A DNA stretch of 35,992 nucleotides from Alphaproteobacteria bacterium (lineage in GTDB: Bacteria; Pseudomonadota; Alphaproteobacteria; GCA-2731375): contig JASLMH010000030.1 in the NCBI GenBank assembly GCA_030746635.1, forward strand, positions 1 through 35,992, written 5' to 3'. The notes beneath the pieces were generated by a model. It worked only from the letters and a program-made list of their open reading frames with translations, did not search any database and was not told the origin of the DNA. Every line of letters begins with the position of its first letter. Position 1 is the first letter of the stretch. Shown in pieces: positions 1 to 8,152 of this stretch. The translations under genes were made by a program, and so were the position numbers.

Positions 1-532
1 TCTCCTGACCTTCCGGGAAGTTCCGGGTGGCGGCCAGGATCGGCATCAGGAAGCAATCGGCCATGGAAAACGCCTCGCCGCCCAGATAACCCGGCGCCAC
101 GGCCGCTTCCAACAGGCCGAACATCTTCGGAAAGCGCTTGATGGCGCGGTCGATCACGGTGCGCACGACGTTGCCGTCGTCGTCCTTGTGGAAGGCGTAC
201 TCGACCACGTATTGCCGCATCAGCAATTGGTCGACCGAGGTGGCCGTGGTGGCGATCCAGCGGTTGACCACCGCCGCCGCTCGGGGCTCGGCCGGGATCA
301 GCGCCGGGCCCTCGAAAGCCTCGTCGATGTAGCGGGCGATGGCTTGGGATTCCGCCAGTTCCAGGCCGTCGTGGCGCATCACCGGGATCAGGCCCAGGGG
401 ATGGATCGCCTTGACCTCGTCGGAATGGGGCATTGCCTTGTTGTGTTCGTAGTCGACGCCCTTCTCGTGCGCCACCATGCGCACGGTGCGGACGAAGTTG
501 GAGCGGGGAAAGCCGATAATCTCAAGGGTCAT
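1..532 (-). CDS. Glutathione S-transferase, C-terminus cut off by window edge
   Basis: The first 177 residues of a cytosolic glutathione S-transferase are present; the rest lies beyond the left edge. The start is ATG at 532-530, with AGGAG seven bases upstream. The N-terminal thioredoxin-like half shows FPRSNFVRTVRM (residues 8-19, with Ser11 where many bacterial GSTs contact the glutathione thiol), the cis-proline segment GLIPV (47-51) and ESQAIARYID (61-70), which binds the gamma-glutamyl part of glutathione. The helical half contains GEAFSMADCF, the S-x-x-D N-capping box of the family. Such enzymes conjugate glutathione to electrophiles or use it as a cofactor in isomerisation or dehalogenation; the substrate cannot be read here. 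It lies downstream of the acyl-CoA carboxylase on the same strand with a 236-base gap, so co-transcription is possible but not shown. Confidence 0.9.
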   Translation of the reverse strand, partial: MTLEIIGFPRSNFVRTVRMVAHEKGVDYEHNKAMPHSDEVKAIHPLGLIPVMRHDGLELAESQAIARYIDEAFEGPALIPAEPRAAAVVNRWIATTATSVDQLLMRQYVVEYAFHKDDDGNVVRTVIDRAIKRFPKMFGLLEAAVAPGYLGGEAFSMADCFLMPILAATRNFPEGQE

Positions 533-647
533 GATAACTCTCCTGGCAGCGGGTATTTCGCGGGCGGGGCCGGCCCGACGGCGCACGAACGCCGCCGGCG
601 GCCGGATACCGGTCACCATTCTTCCCACGTCCTGACGGCTTTGGCCA

Positions 648-670
648 GCCGCCCGGTGATGCCGGGCGGC
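648..670 (-). terminator. GC-rich hairpin in the carboxylase-GST gap
   Basis: A perfect 9-bp inverted repeat, GCCGCCCGG and CCGGGCGGC with a 5-base loop, lies about 100 bases past the carboxylase stop codon. There is no T-run after it on the minus strand, so a factor-independent terminator is not established. It could equally be an mRNA-stabilising hairpin. Confidence 0.3.
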
Positions 671-768
671 CGGTTTGCGCCGAGGTGTGGCCAAGCCCGG
701 GAAACCGCTCGGCGACATGCCCAAGGCCCTTTTGCCGAGGGTTTTGAACGTCGCCGATGGGCCGAAAG

Positions 769-3700
769 TCAGGGCCTGAACTGCAATGCGCGGGGCCCCA
801 GTCGGCCCGGTTGCGAGACCGTCCGGTAGGCGGTCTCGACCCATTCGCAAATCAGCCGACGGGTATCCCTCGGGTCGACCATCTCTTCGATTTCGAACCT
901 GTTGAGGGGGCCGACCGGCCCGCGCGCGGCTTCGATGCGGGCTTCGATCTCCGCCCGCAGCGCCACGGGATCCTCGGCTTCCGCCAACTGACGTTTGTAG
1001 GCCGCTTCGATGCCACCTTCCGGGGGAATGCCGCCGACGTCCGCCGCCGGCCAGGCGACCCGGACGGAAGCCTTTGCCAAGGGCGTTGCGAAGTTGTTGC
1101 CGGCAACGCCAAAGCTGCGTCTGGCGAGGACCGTGAAGATTGGCACCCTGACTTGCGCGAAAGCCACCATCCATTCACCCCCCTTGCGGATGGTGCCCGC
1201 TATCTCGTGCTCGAGGCCGACCGCGAAACCGGGGTTGTCGACCAGATTGAGAACCGGGACGTGGAAGACATCGCACAAATCGATATGGCGTTTCAGCTTG
1301 TCGCAACCATCCGCCGTCATGGCCCCGCCGTTGACGTGCCGGCTGTCCGAGGCAATGACGCCGAGCGGATGCCCGTTGAAGCGTACGAAGCCCGTGATCT
1401 GGTCGGCACCCCACAGCGGCCCGATTTCGAAGAACGTTTCCCTGTCCGCCAGCAACCGGATGACCTTGCGCATGTCGAATGTCGATGTGCGGCTGCGCGG
1501 AATGAGCGTGAACAGTTCTTCCTCGCGCCGGTCCCACGGGTCGTCCGGGTTCGGCGGCAGCACCGGCGGGGCCTCATGGGCGCTCGAGGGCAGGTAGGAG
1601 AGGAACCGACGGGTTATCGCGACCGCGTCCTCCTCGCTCTCCGCCAGGTTGTCGACGGAACCGTTGGTGCAGTGGATGTGCCAGCCGCCAAGCTCTTCCT
1701 TGGTGATGTCGTATCCCATGGCATGGCTGACGACCGGCGGTCCCGCGACAAAAAGCTGCGAGATGTCGCGAACCATCACCGAAAAATGGCCAAGCACCGC
1801 CTTTGCCGCGCCGATGCCGACGACGCTGCCGAGCAGCATGTTGACGACGGGGACCGTGCACAATTGTTCGGTGTACATTTCGCTGCCGAGATGCCCGGGC
1901 AGGAACGAACCGCCGCCGCCGGTGACCCGCGGTCGGCCCGCCTTGATCGCGCCGGCGCTTTCCTTGGCGTCGCTGTCTCCGGATTGCTGCTGCTTCGGCA
2001 CCATGGTGGCGACGCTGCCGCCGCCCGACGAGCCATCGAGCAGCCGGATCGACGGCGCTTGCAGATCAAGCGACAACTGGTCCAGATAGCGGCTTTTGCT
2101 GCCGATGGCACCGTCCGCATGTCCGCCCCGCGAGGTGAAGTCGTCGGCGCAGACAACAGCCGTGCGTCCGGCGATCCTGCCCCAACCGCCGACATGGTTG
2201 GCGGGCGTGAAGGCCGCGACGCCGCCGTCCTCGTCGTAGGTGGCGAAGCCGGCGACACTACCGACCTCGCGGAAGGAGTCGTCATCAAGCAGCAGCTCGA
2301 TGCGTTCCCGGCAGGTCAACTTGCCGCGCGAACGCTGTCTGACCACACCGGGATCCTCGGAACCGGGCGCAAGACGGGCGTTCGCCAGTCGCTGCAGCGT
2401 TTCGACTTCCTCAAGCACGGGTGTCCAGGTCTCGTTGACGTCTCGTTTGGCGAGATCGCGCTGCGCGTCGCCGGCATCCGGCGTGATCTCGGCGACGATC
2501 TGTCCGGCGACGACATTGTCCCCTTCGCGTACGGATTGGATCGCGGTGATGGTGCCGGAGCAGGGTGCCGTGACCGCGGCTTCCATCTTCATGGCACTGA
2601 TCACCAGCAGGGTATCGCCGGCCTCGACGCGCATGCTTTCGACGAGAGAGAGCTCCAGGATGCTGCCGGCCATGGGACATTCAAGACCCGTCGCGCTATC
2701 GGCCAACTGCAGGGGCGGCAGATTGGATTCGAACTGCGCACGATGCTGTCCGGAACCCGGTGCAATGAGGGCGGCCGCCTGTTGCTTGAGGAAATTGACC
2801 GCCTCGCCCCCGGTATGCCGCGCGCCCGCCTCCGACAGATCCGGGTGCTCGGCCATCAGGGTGGTTCGGGCGTCGCCGTCGCCGACCTCCGGTTTCTCCA
2901 GAATGGCCCGCAGTTGCATCAGGTTGGTCGGCAAGCCGCCGATATGGAATTCGTCCAAGGCGGCGAGTGCCCGCTCCACGGCCGAGGCAAGCGTGCCGCC
3001 GGAATTGGACGTACAGATCAGTTTGGCCAGCAACGGGTCGAATTGGGCCGGCGGCACATAGCCGAGATAGCCGCAGGCATCGACGCGTATGCCGGGCCCC
3101 GAAGGTTCCTTGTAGCCGGTGATCGTGCCGTTGCCCTGGGCAACGACGCGGGTTTGAATGGCATGGCCTCTGGGTGCGCCGATCGCGGCCTGGTCGGCAA
3201 GGCCCAGCGAGGCCAGCGAGGCGCCGGCCGCAAGGTGGAATTGCGTTTCCACCAGGTCGATGCCGGTGACCTGCTCGGTGACCGTGTGTTCGACCTGGAT
3301 GCGCGGATTGCACTCGATGAAGTAATAGGCGCCGCTCTCCGGCGAGACCAGGAATTCGACGGTGCCGGCATTGAGGTAGTCGGCCGCCTTGGCGAGCTTG
3401 ATGGCGTCATCGAGCATGTCTTGACGGAGCGATGCGTCGAGACCGGCGGCGGGGGCGATCTCGATGACCTTTTGATTGCGGATCTGCACCGAGCAATCGC
3501 GCTCGTGCAAGTGGACGGTCCGACCCGTGCCGTCGGCCAGTATTTGCACCTCGATATGCCGCGGTCGCTCGATCAGTTTCTCGATGAAGATGGCACCGTC
3601 GCCGAAGGCCGCCGCCGCCTCGCTCTGACAGCGCAGAAAGGCATCCGGCAATTCATCATCGCCCGTTACCGCGCGCATGCCCCGTCCGCCGCCGCCCGCG

Positions 3701-4194
3701 GTGGCCTTCAGCATGACGGGGTAGCCGATACTGTGGGCGATCTCGCGCGCTTCACTGCCGGATTCGAGCGCGGCGGTGCTGCCGGAGACGACGGGAATGC
3801 CGCAGGATTGCGCCAGCGCGCGTGCCGTTACCTTGTCGCCGAACAACTGTAGCGCCGCTGCGGACGGTCCGATGAAGGTGATGCCCTCGGCCGCGCACAT
3901 GGCCGCGAAATTGGCGTTCTCGGCCAGAAAGCCATAGCCGGGATGAATGCAGTCGCAGTGCATTTCCTTGGCGATATCGAGCAGCGCGGCGCCATCCAGA
4001 TAGGCCGCAACGGCATCCTGATGGCCGTCCTGGCCGATTGCTCGCGCCTGCGTCGTCAACCGCGTGTGCAGCGACAGTGCGTCGATGGCTGCGTAGACGG
4101 CGACGGATTCAATGCCCAGCGTCTTGGCGGCCTTGGCGATACGAATGGCTATTTCGCCGCGGTTGGCGATCAAGACACGCTGATGCAGTCCCAT
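769..4194 (-). CDS. Single-chain biotin-dependent acyl-CoA carboxylase
   Basis: A 1141-residue protein carries all activities of a biotin-dependent acyl-CoA carboxylase on one chain. It would carboxylate biotin with ATP and bicarbonate and then transfer CO2 to an acyl-CoA. Residues 1-445 are biotin carboxylase: LIANRGEIAIRIAKA at the N-terminus, the ATP-grasp glycine loop KATAGGGGRGM and IECNPRIQVEHTVTEQ. A biotinyl domain follows, with AMKM and biotin-acceptor Lys536. From about residue 600 comes the carboxyltransferase, with both crotonase-fold halves (RERIELLLDDDSF in the first, VDNPGFAVG in the second). The order matches the long-chain acyl-CoA carboxylase (LCC) architecture rather than two-subunit propionyl-CoA carboxylase. 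ATG at 4194 has the strong site AAGGAGGAG five bases upstream. Acyl chain length is not deducible from sequence alone. Confidence 0.9.
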   Translation of the reverse strand: MGLHQRVLIANRGEIAIRIAKAAKTLGIESVAVYAAIDALSLHTRLTTQARAIGQDGHQDAVAAYLDGAALLDIAKEMHCDCIHPGYGFLAENANFAAMCAAEGITFIGPSAAALQLFGDKVTARALAQSCGIPVVSGSTAALESGSEAREIAHSIGYPVMLKATAGGGGRGMRAVTGDDELPDAFLRCQSEAAAAFGDGAIFIEKLIERPRHIEVQILADGTGRTVHLHERDCSVQIRNQKVIEIAPAAGLDASLRQDMLDDAIKLAKAADYLNAGTVEFLVSPESGAYYFIECNPRIQVEHTVTEQVTGIDLVETQFHLAAGASLASLGLADQAAIGAPRGHAIQTRVVAQGNGTITGYKEPSGPGIRVDACGYLGYVPPAQFDPLLAKLICTSNSGGTLASAVERALAALDEFHIGGLPTNLMQLRAILEKPEVGDGDARTTLMAEHPDLSEAGARHTGGEAVNFLKQQAAALIAPGSGQHRAQFESNLPPLQLADSATGLECPMAGSILELSLVESMRVEAGDTLLVISAMKMEAAVTAPCSGTITAIQSVREGDNVVAGQIVAEITPDAGDAQRDLAKRDVNETWTPVLEEVETLQRLANARLAPGSEDPGVVRQRSRGKLTCRERIELLLDDDSFREVGSVAGFATYDEDGGVAAFTPANHVGGWGRIAGRTAVVCADDFTSRGGHADGAIGSKSRYLDQLSLDLQAPSIRLLDGSSGGGSVATMVPKQQQSGDSDAKESAGAIKAGRPRVTGGGGSFLPGHLGSEMYTEQLCTVPVVNMLLGSVVGIGAAKAVLGHFSVMVRDISQLFVAGPPVVSHAMGYDITKEELGGWHIHCTNGSVDNLAESEEDAVAITRRFLSYLPSSAHEAPPVLPPNPDDPWDRREEELFTLIPRSRTSTFDMRKVIRLLADRETFFEIGPLWGADQITGFVRFNGHPLGVIASDSRHVNGGAMTADGCDKLKRHIDLCDVFHVPVLNLVDNPGFAVGLEHEIAGTIRKGGEWMVAFAQVRVPIFTVLARRSFGVAGNNFATPLAKASVRVAWPAADVGGIPPEGGIEAAYKRQLAEAEDPVALRAEIEARIEAARGPVGPLNRFEIEEMVDPRDTRRLICEWVETAYRTVSQPGRLGPRALQFRP

Positions 4195-4394
4195 GTCTCC
4201 TCCTTCGCGTTCTTTATCCAGACATGGGATTTCTTCTGCCGACCGTCCCCGTTTGGAAGATTTCGCTGAAGTCTAACGTCGCTGAAAATTGCCAGCCACG
4301 CAAATTTGCCTCCCTTGCCTGTCCGCTGCCAACGGCGCACGATTGAGCCCGTGGCAGCGGCACTGGCAAATATATCCAGATAGGAAGGGAGAGC
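4195..4394. promoter_or_regulatory. Divergent promoter region with a 10-bp palindrome
   Basis: This 200-bp gap separates the carboxylase (leftward) from the methyltransferase-like gene (rightward). It contains the perfect palindrome GCAAATTTGC at 4300-4309 and two copies of CGCTGAA at 4264 and 4280, 16 bases apart. These are plausible operator elements by position only. No convincing -35/-10 pair was identified. Confidence 0.3.
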
Positions 4395-5318
4395 ATGGTG
4401 ACGACCCTCGACGAACGTCTGGCCCGCGACGACATCGTCATCATCGACGGCGGCGTCAGCACCGAAATCCAGCGGCGCGGCGTCGGCATGGATGCCAAGG
4501 TCTGGAGCGGCGAGGCCCACATGGCGCGTCCCGATATCGTCCGCGAGGTGCACGAAAGCTACATCCGCGCCGGCGCCGAGGTGATCATCGCCAACACCTT
4601 CGCCACGGCGCGTCATGTGCTCGAGGCCAAGGGGCTGGGCGCGCAGTTCAGGGAGAACAACCGGCGCGCCGTCGAGATCGCGCGGGAGGCCCGCGACCGC
4701 GCCGCCGAGGGCGAGGTCTGGGTCGCCGGTTCGATCTCGAGCATGCCGTCCAGCCACGAACGCGGGTCGACCGCGCGGGGTGAGCAGACCTTGCGGAACT
4801 ACCAAGACCAGGCGGCGATCTTCGCCGAGGCCGGGGCCGACCTGATCGTGCTCGAAATGATGATGGATCTGGAGGGCGCCCTGCCCTGCATGGAGGCGGC
4901 GGTCGCCTCGGGCCTGCCGGTCTGGGTCGGCTTCAGTGCCTCGCTCCACGATGGCGGGGTGATCGGCTACAACGAGGGCGAAACCACCGCGAAGCTGCCG
5001 ATCGTCGATTTCGGCGAACTGGCCGACGCGGTGCTGGCCATCGGCGGCGACGCGGCGGGCATCATGCATAGCGTGACCGATGCGACGGGGCCGGCGCTCG
5101 AGGTCCTCGCCGAGCGCTGGACAGGTCCTAGGCTGGCCTATGCCGAGACCGGTCATTTCGGCGAACCCGACTGGGTCTTCGAGCAGGCCGTCTCGCCGGA
5201 GGACTACGCCGACTTGGTCGAAGGCTGGGTGAAGGACTACGCTGTCCGGATCGTCGGCGGCTGCTGCGGCACCGGTCCCGAACACATCCGGGCACTGAAA
5301 TCGCGATTTGCCGGCTAG
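4395..5318 (+). CDS. Homocysteine S-methyltransferase family protein, one zinc cysteine missing
   Basis: A 307-residue TIM-barrel protein of the homocysteine S-methyltransferase family (PF02574), whose members move a methyl group from betaine, S-methylmethionine or corrinoids to homocysteine. Family marks are the N-terminal IDGGVSTEIQRRG (residues 17-29), EVIIANTFAT (62-71) and the C-terminal zinc motif VGGCCGTGPEHI (287-298, Cys290 and Cys291). The third zinc cysteine, normally in a G-x-N-C motif on strand 6, is absent: the matching stretch reads GIMHSVTDATGPAL (222-235), with His225 and Ser226. Either His serves as ligand or the protein does a different reaction. ATG 4395 follows GGAAGGGAGAGC. 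It is first of four plus-strand genes and divergent from the carboxylase. Confidence 0.85.
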   Translation: MVTTLDERLARDDIVIIDGGVSTEIQRRGVGMDAKVWSGEAHMARPDIVREVHESYIRAGAEVIIANTFATARHVLEAKGLGAQFRENNRRAVEIAREARDRAAEGEVWVAGSISSMPSSHERGSTARGEQTLRNYQDQAAIFAEAGADLIVLEMMMDLEGALPCMEAAVASGLPVWVGFSASLHDGGVIGYNEGETTAKLPIVDFGELADAVLAIGGDAAGIMHSVTDATGPALEVLAERWTGPRLAYAETGHFGEPDWVFEQAVSPEDYADLVEGWVKDYAVRIVGGCCGTGPEHIRALKSRFAG

Positions 5319-5366
5319 GACGCGCTGGCCATCTTCGAGAGCTGGCAAAGAAGCTGAGAGGACGAA

Positions 5367-6308
5367 ATGCGGTTTGGATTCTACCTGCCGACCCGGGGGC
5401 CGCTCGGCAACCCCGACGACATCGCCGAGATCGCCCGGGCCGGCGAGGGCCTGGGCTATGGGACCATCGTCATCGGCGATCATATCGTCTTCCCGATAAA
5501 GGTCGCCTCGCCCTATCCCTATACCGTCGACGGCGGTTTCCCCGGCGTCGGCGACGCCATGGAACAGCTTACCCTGATGTCCTACGTCGCCGGCATCACC
5601 ACGACGCCGCGCCTGGTGACCTCGGTGATGATCCTGCCCCATCGCAACCCGCTGGTGACGGCGAAGATACTGGCCACCATCGACGTCCTCTCCAAGGGCC
5701 GGGTCACGGTCGGCGTCGGCGTCGGCTGGATGCGCGAGGAGTTCGAGGCGCTCGGCGCGCCCGACTTCGACAAACGCGGCGCCGCCAGCAACGAGTATCT
5801 CGAGATCTTCAAGAAATGCTGGACCCGGGACCCGGTCTCCCACGACGGCGAATTCTATGCCTTCAAGGATTTGCACTGCCAACCGCAGCCGGTGCAGAAG
5901 CCCCATCCGCCGATCTGGATCGGCGGCCACAGCCGCGCGGCGCTCCGGCGCGTCGCCAAATACGGCGACGGCTGGCACCCGGTCGGCGCGACCTCGGCTT
6001 CGCCGCTGGCACCCGGGGAGTTTCAGGGCCTACTGGATGAGCTGAAACGATTGGTGGAGGCGGAGGGCCGCGATTTCGCGGCGCTGACGATTTCCTTCAA
6101 GGCGCCGTCCTATGACCCGGGCCTGATCCCCGAGGGCCATGACCGGTTGCTGTTCACCGGCGAGCCCGAGCGCATCGCCGAGGACCTGCGCGCCTATCAG
6201 GCCATGGGCGTCCATGAGGTCGTGTTCGATTTCCGTAGCCCGCCGGCCGCGAAGACCATCGAGAACATGGACCACTTCATGCGGGAGGTTGCCCCCTTGG
6301 TCACCTGA
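5367..6308 (+). CDS. LLM-class flavin or F420-dependent oxidoreductase
   Basis: A 313-residue luciferase-like monooxygenase-fold protein, probably FMN- or F420-dependent. It starts MRFGFYLPTRGPLG, the typical first strand, followed by AGEGLGYGTIVIGDHI, where the conserved Asp-His of the family falls. LVTSVMILPHRNPLVTAKI and GRVTVGVGVGWMREEFEALG (about residues 110-131) are hallmarks of the subgroup usually annotated as LLM class F420-dependent oxidoreductases, as are PPIWIGGHSRAALRRVA and GDGWHPVG. Flavin and F420 users cannot be separated by eye. ATG 5367 has GAGAGGAC just upstream. It lies 48 bases after the methyltransferase-like gene and probably shares its transcript. Substrate unknown. 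Confidence 0.85.
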   Translation: MRFGFYLPTRGPLGNPDDIAEIARAGEGLGYGTIVIGDHIVFPIKVASPYPYTVDGGFPGVGDAMEQLTLMSYVAGITTTPRLVTSVMILPHRNPLVTAKILATIDVLSKGRVTVGVGVGWMREEFEALGAPDFDKRGAASNEYLEIFKKCWTRDPVSHDGEFYAFKDLHCQPQPVQKPHPPIWIGGHSRAALRRVAKYGDGWHPVGATSASPLAPGEFQGLLDELKRLVEAEGRDFAALTISFKAPSYDPGLIPEGHDRLLFTGEPERIAEDLRAYQAMGVHEVVFDFRSPPAAKTIENMDHFMREVAPLVT

Positions 6309-6378
6309 GTAAGGGGCGACCGGCGCGAGGGGCAGCTCGAAACGCCGCTATTGAAAGCATTCGGAATTGGGGAAAGAC

Positions 6379-6819
6379 ATGCCAAAGATCCTGCTCGTTC
6401 AAGGGGCGAACCTGACCTATCTGGGAAAACGCGAGCCGCAGATTTACGGTACGACGACCGCGGCGGAACTCGATGAGCGACTGTACGAGCACGCCCGTCA
6501 GCACGACTACGAACTCGATATCTTCTACAGCAACGTCGAAGGCGAGGCGATCGACAGGATCTACGCGGCGGCGGACGGCGGCGTCGACGGCCTGGTGATG
6601 AATCCCGCCGGTTTCTCCTACGCGGGCTTCGCGCTGAAGGATTGCCTGAAGGGCGCCGCCCTGCCCTATGTCGAGGTTCACATCAGCAACATCGCCACGC
6701 GCGGCATCGACTGCATCTTGTCCGATGTCTCGATCGGGATGGTCACCGGCTTCGGTCTGCATGGCTACGTGATGGGCCTGGAGGCGATGCTGCATATCCT
6801 CGCCGAGGGGCAGGGCTAG
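6379..6819 (+). CDS. Divergent type II 3-dehydroquinate dehydratase-like protein
   Basis: A 146-residue protein, the usual length of type II dehydroquinases (AroQ/QutE fold), which dehydrate 3-dehydroquinate. VQGANLTYLGKREPQIYG (residues 7-24) matches the family motif and keeps the catalytic Arg (18) and Tyr (23). PYVEVHISN (96-104) keeps the catalytic His101, and MVTGFGLHGYVMGLEAML matches the C-terminal helix. The segment that is normally N-P-x-x-x-T-H is NPAGFSYAGFAL (75-86), so the substrate-binding His near position 81 is Tyr. It may act on a related compound. ATG 6379 with GGGGAAAG upstream is preferred to an in-frame TTG at 6367. There are no shikimate genes nearby; the neighbours look catabolic. 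Confidence 0.75.
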   Translation: MPKILLVQGANLTYLGKREPQIYGTTTAAELDERLYEHARQHDYELDIFYSNVEGEAIDRIYAAADGGVDGLVMNPAGFSYAGFALKDCLKGAALPYVEVHISNIATRGIDCILSDVSIGMVTGFGLHGYVMGLEAMLHILAEGQG

Positions 6820-6963
6820 ACACGACGTCTGTCATGGGGCGAGGGGCCGACAGGGTATGGTCGTTGCCGTTGCCCGACAGGCGATGATAGCTTCGCGGGC
6901 ACGATCAATATGGGGGATGTCCGGACAGACAGCCTGGCCCCTACATCCGTTGGGGGATGCACA

Positions 6964-8133
6964 ATGAACGAACATTCCGTTGGCCCGGCGGCGCCGACAC
7001 GGGCGGAGCACGCCGCCGGCATGGCCGAATATCTGCGCCAAGGCGAGCGCCTTGCCCGGGAGGCCGGCAATCGCGGCCCGGTTCGACTTGATGCCCAGGG
7101 CGAGCTCCATCCCAACATTCTCGACGCCTACTGGGAGAAGGGCTTCTACGTCTTCGAAAGGGTCATCGGCCGGTCCGAGCTCGACGAGCTTCGAGCCGAT
7201 GCCGACAACATGATCGAGCGGGCACCGGTGCGGCGCGATGCCGGGATCGACGCCCGGGGCCGGCCCGCGTTGGGCCGGGACTTCGCCCGCGATCCCTATA
7301 CCTTCATCAAACCGTTGTCCGATCCCTGGGGCGGCACGGAGGTTCTCGGCGGCCGGCATCCCAGCCAGATGACCCAGCCGGCGGCGGACACCGACGCGCC
7401 CGAAGACGTGCTGTTTCTGATGCACGGCATGTGCCAGGCGATGCCATCGGGTCTGCGCCTGTATGGCCATCCGGCCCTGCTGGCCATCGCCGAGGCGATC
7501 AACGGCGAGGACTTCGTGCCCTTCAACGATGCGATCTTCGTCAAGCAGCCGGGGCTTGGCGGCTCGGTCGCCTGGCACCAGGACGGTGTCACCCATTGGA
7601 ATTCGCCGAACTGGGACGAGGGCATCCACGGCTTCAATTTCCAGGTCCAGCTGTACCCGAGCACGCCGGGCAACTGCCTCTGGGTGATGCCGGGCACCCA
7701 CAAGGACGGGCACATCGATATCAAGCGTCTGGTCAGGGAGAACGGCGGCAGCGAAAGGTTGCCGGGCGCGGTGCCGCTGACCTGCGGCGCGGGCGACGTG
7801 ACCATGGTAAATCGCCAGGCCTTGCATGGCTCGTTCGCCAATACCTCGCCCGACCTGCGCATCTCCCTCACTTTCGGTTTCCACCGCCGCGCCTCGGTGC
7901 TGGGCCAGAAAGGCGCCCTCAGCATGAAATCGGTGGACGTCTATGACGAGCAACGGATCTTCGACCGCTCCGCCGTCATCGCGGTCGCCATCGACGCGCG
8001 CCGGCGGCACCATCCCGATGAGACGCCCTTCCGTTACCGGCCCTTCGCGGGCCTGGAAGACGATTACCGTATGACCGAGGCGACGTTCGAGCGGGTGATC
8101 CGGGACTACAACCTCAAGGATCTGGCAATTTGA
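6964..8133 (+). CDS. Phytanoyl-CoA dioxygenase (PhyH) family protein
   Basis: A 389-residue Fe(II)/2-oxoglutarate-dependent dioxygenase of the PhyH family. The iron facial triad is visible as His205 and Asp207 in WHQDGVTHW and His288 in NRQALHGS; Arg299 in LRISLTFGFHRR would hold 2-oxoglutarate. YPSTPGNCLWVMPGTHKDGH (231-250) is the usual double-stranded beta-helix core. Family members hydroxylate acyl-CoAs, osmolytes or small natural products; the substrate is not readable. ATG 6964 follows GGGGGATG at good spacing, while ATG 6910 in the same frame has no ribosome-binding site. A 144-bp gap separates it from the dehydroquinase-like gene, so it may have its own promoter. It converges with the pentapeptide gene, 19 bases away. 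Confidence 0.88.
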   Translation: MNEHSVGPAAPTRAEHAAGMAEYLRQGERLAREAGNRGPVRLDAQGELHPNILDAYWEKGFYVFERVIGRSELDELRADADNMIERAPVRRDAGIDARGRPALGRDFARDPYTFIKPLSDPWGGTEVLGGRHPSQMTQPAADTDAPEDVLFLMHGMCQAMPSGLRLYGHPALLAIAEAINGEDFVPFNDAIFVKQPGLGGSVAWHQDGVTHWNSPNWDEGIHGFNFQVQLYPSTPGNCLWVMPGTHKDGHIDIKRLVRENGGSERLPGAVPLTCGAGDVTMVNRQALHGSFANTSPDLRISLTFGFHRRASVLGQKGALSMKSVDVYDEQRIFDRSAVIAVAIDARRRHHPDETPFRYRPFAGLEDDYRMTEATFERVIRDYNLKDLAI

Positions 8134-8152
8134 GGCCCGCGCAACCAAGTCG

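Noticed and set aside
648-670. Firm intrinsic terminator after the carboxylase gene
   Set aside because: The stem is good but there is no T-run, so it is kept only as a weak candidate.
757-3852. A plus-strand open frame of about 1030 codons opposite the carboxylase gene
   Set aside because: It has no recognisable domain and is antisense to a gene with clear catalytic motifs; long antisense frames are expected in high-GC DNA.
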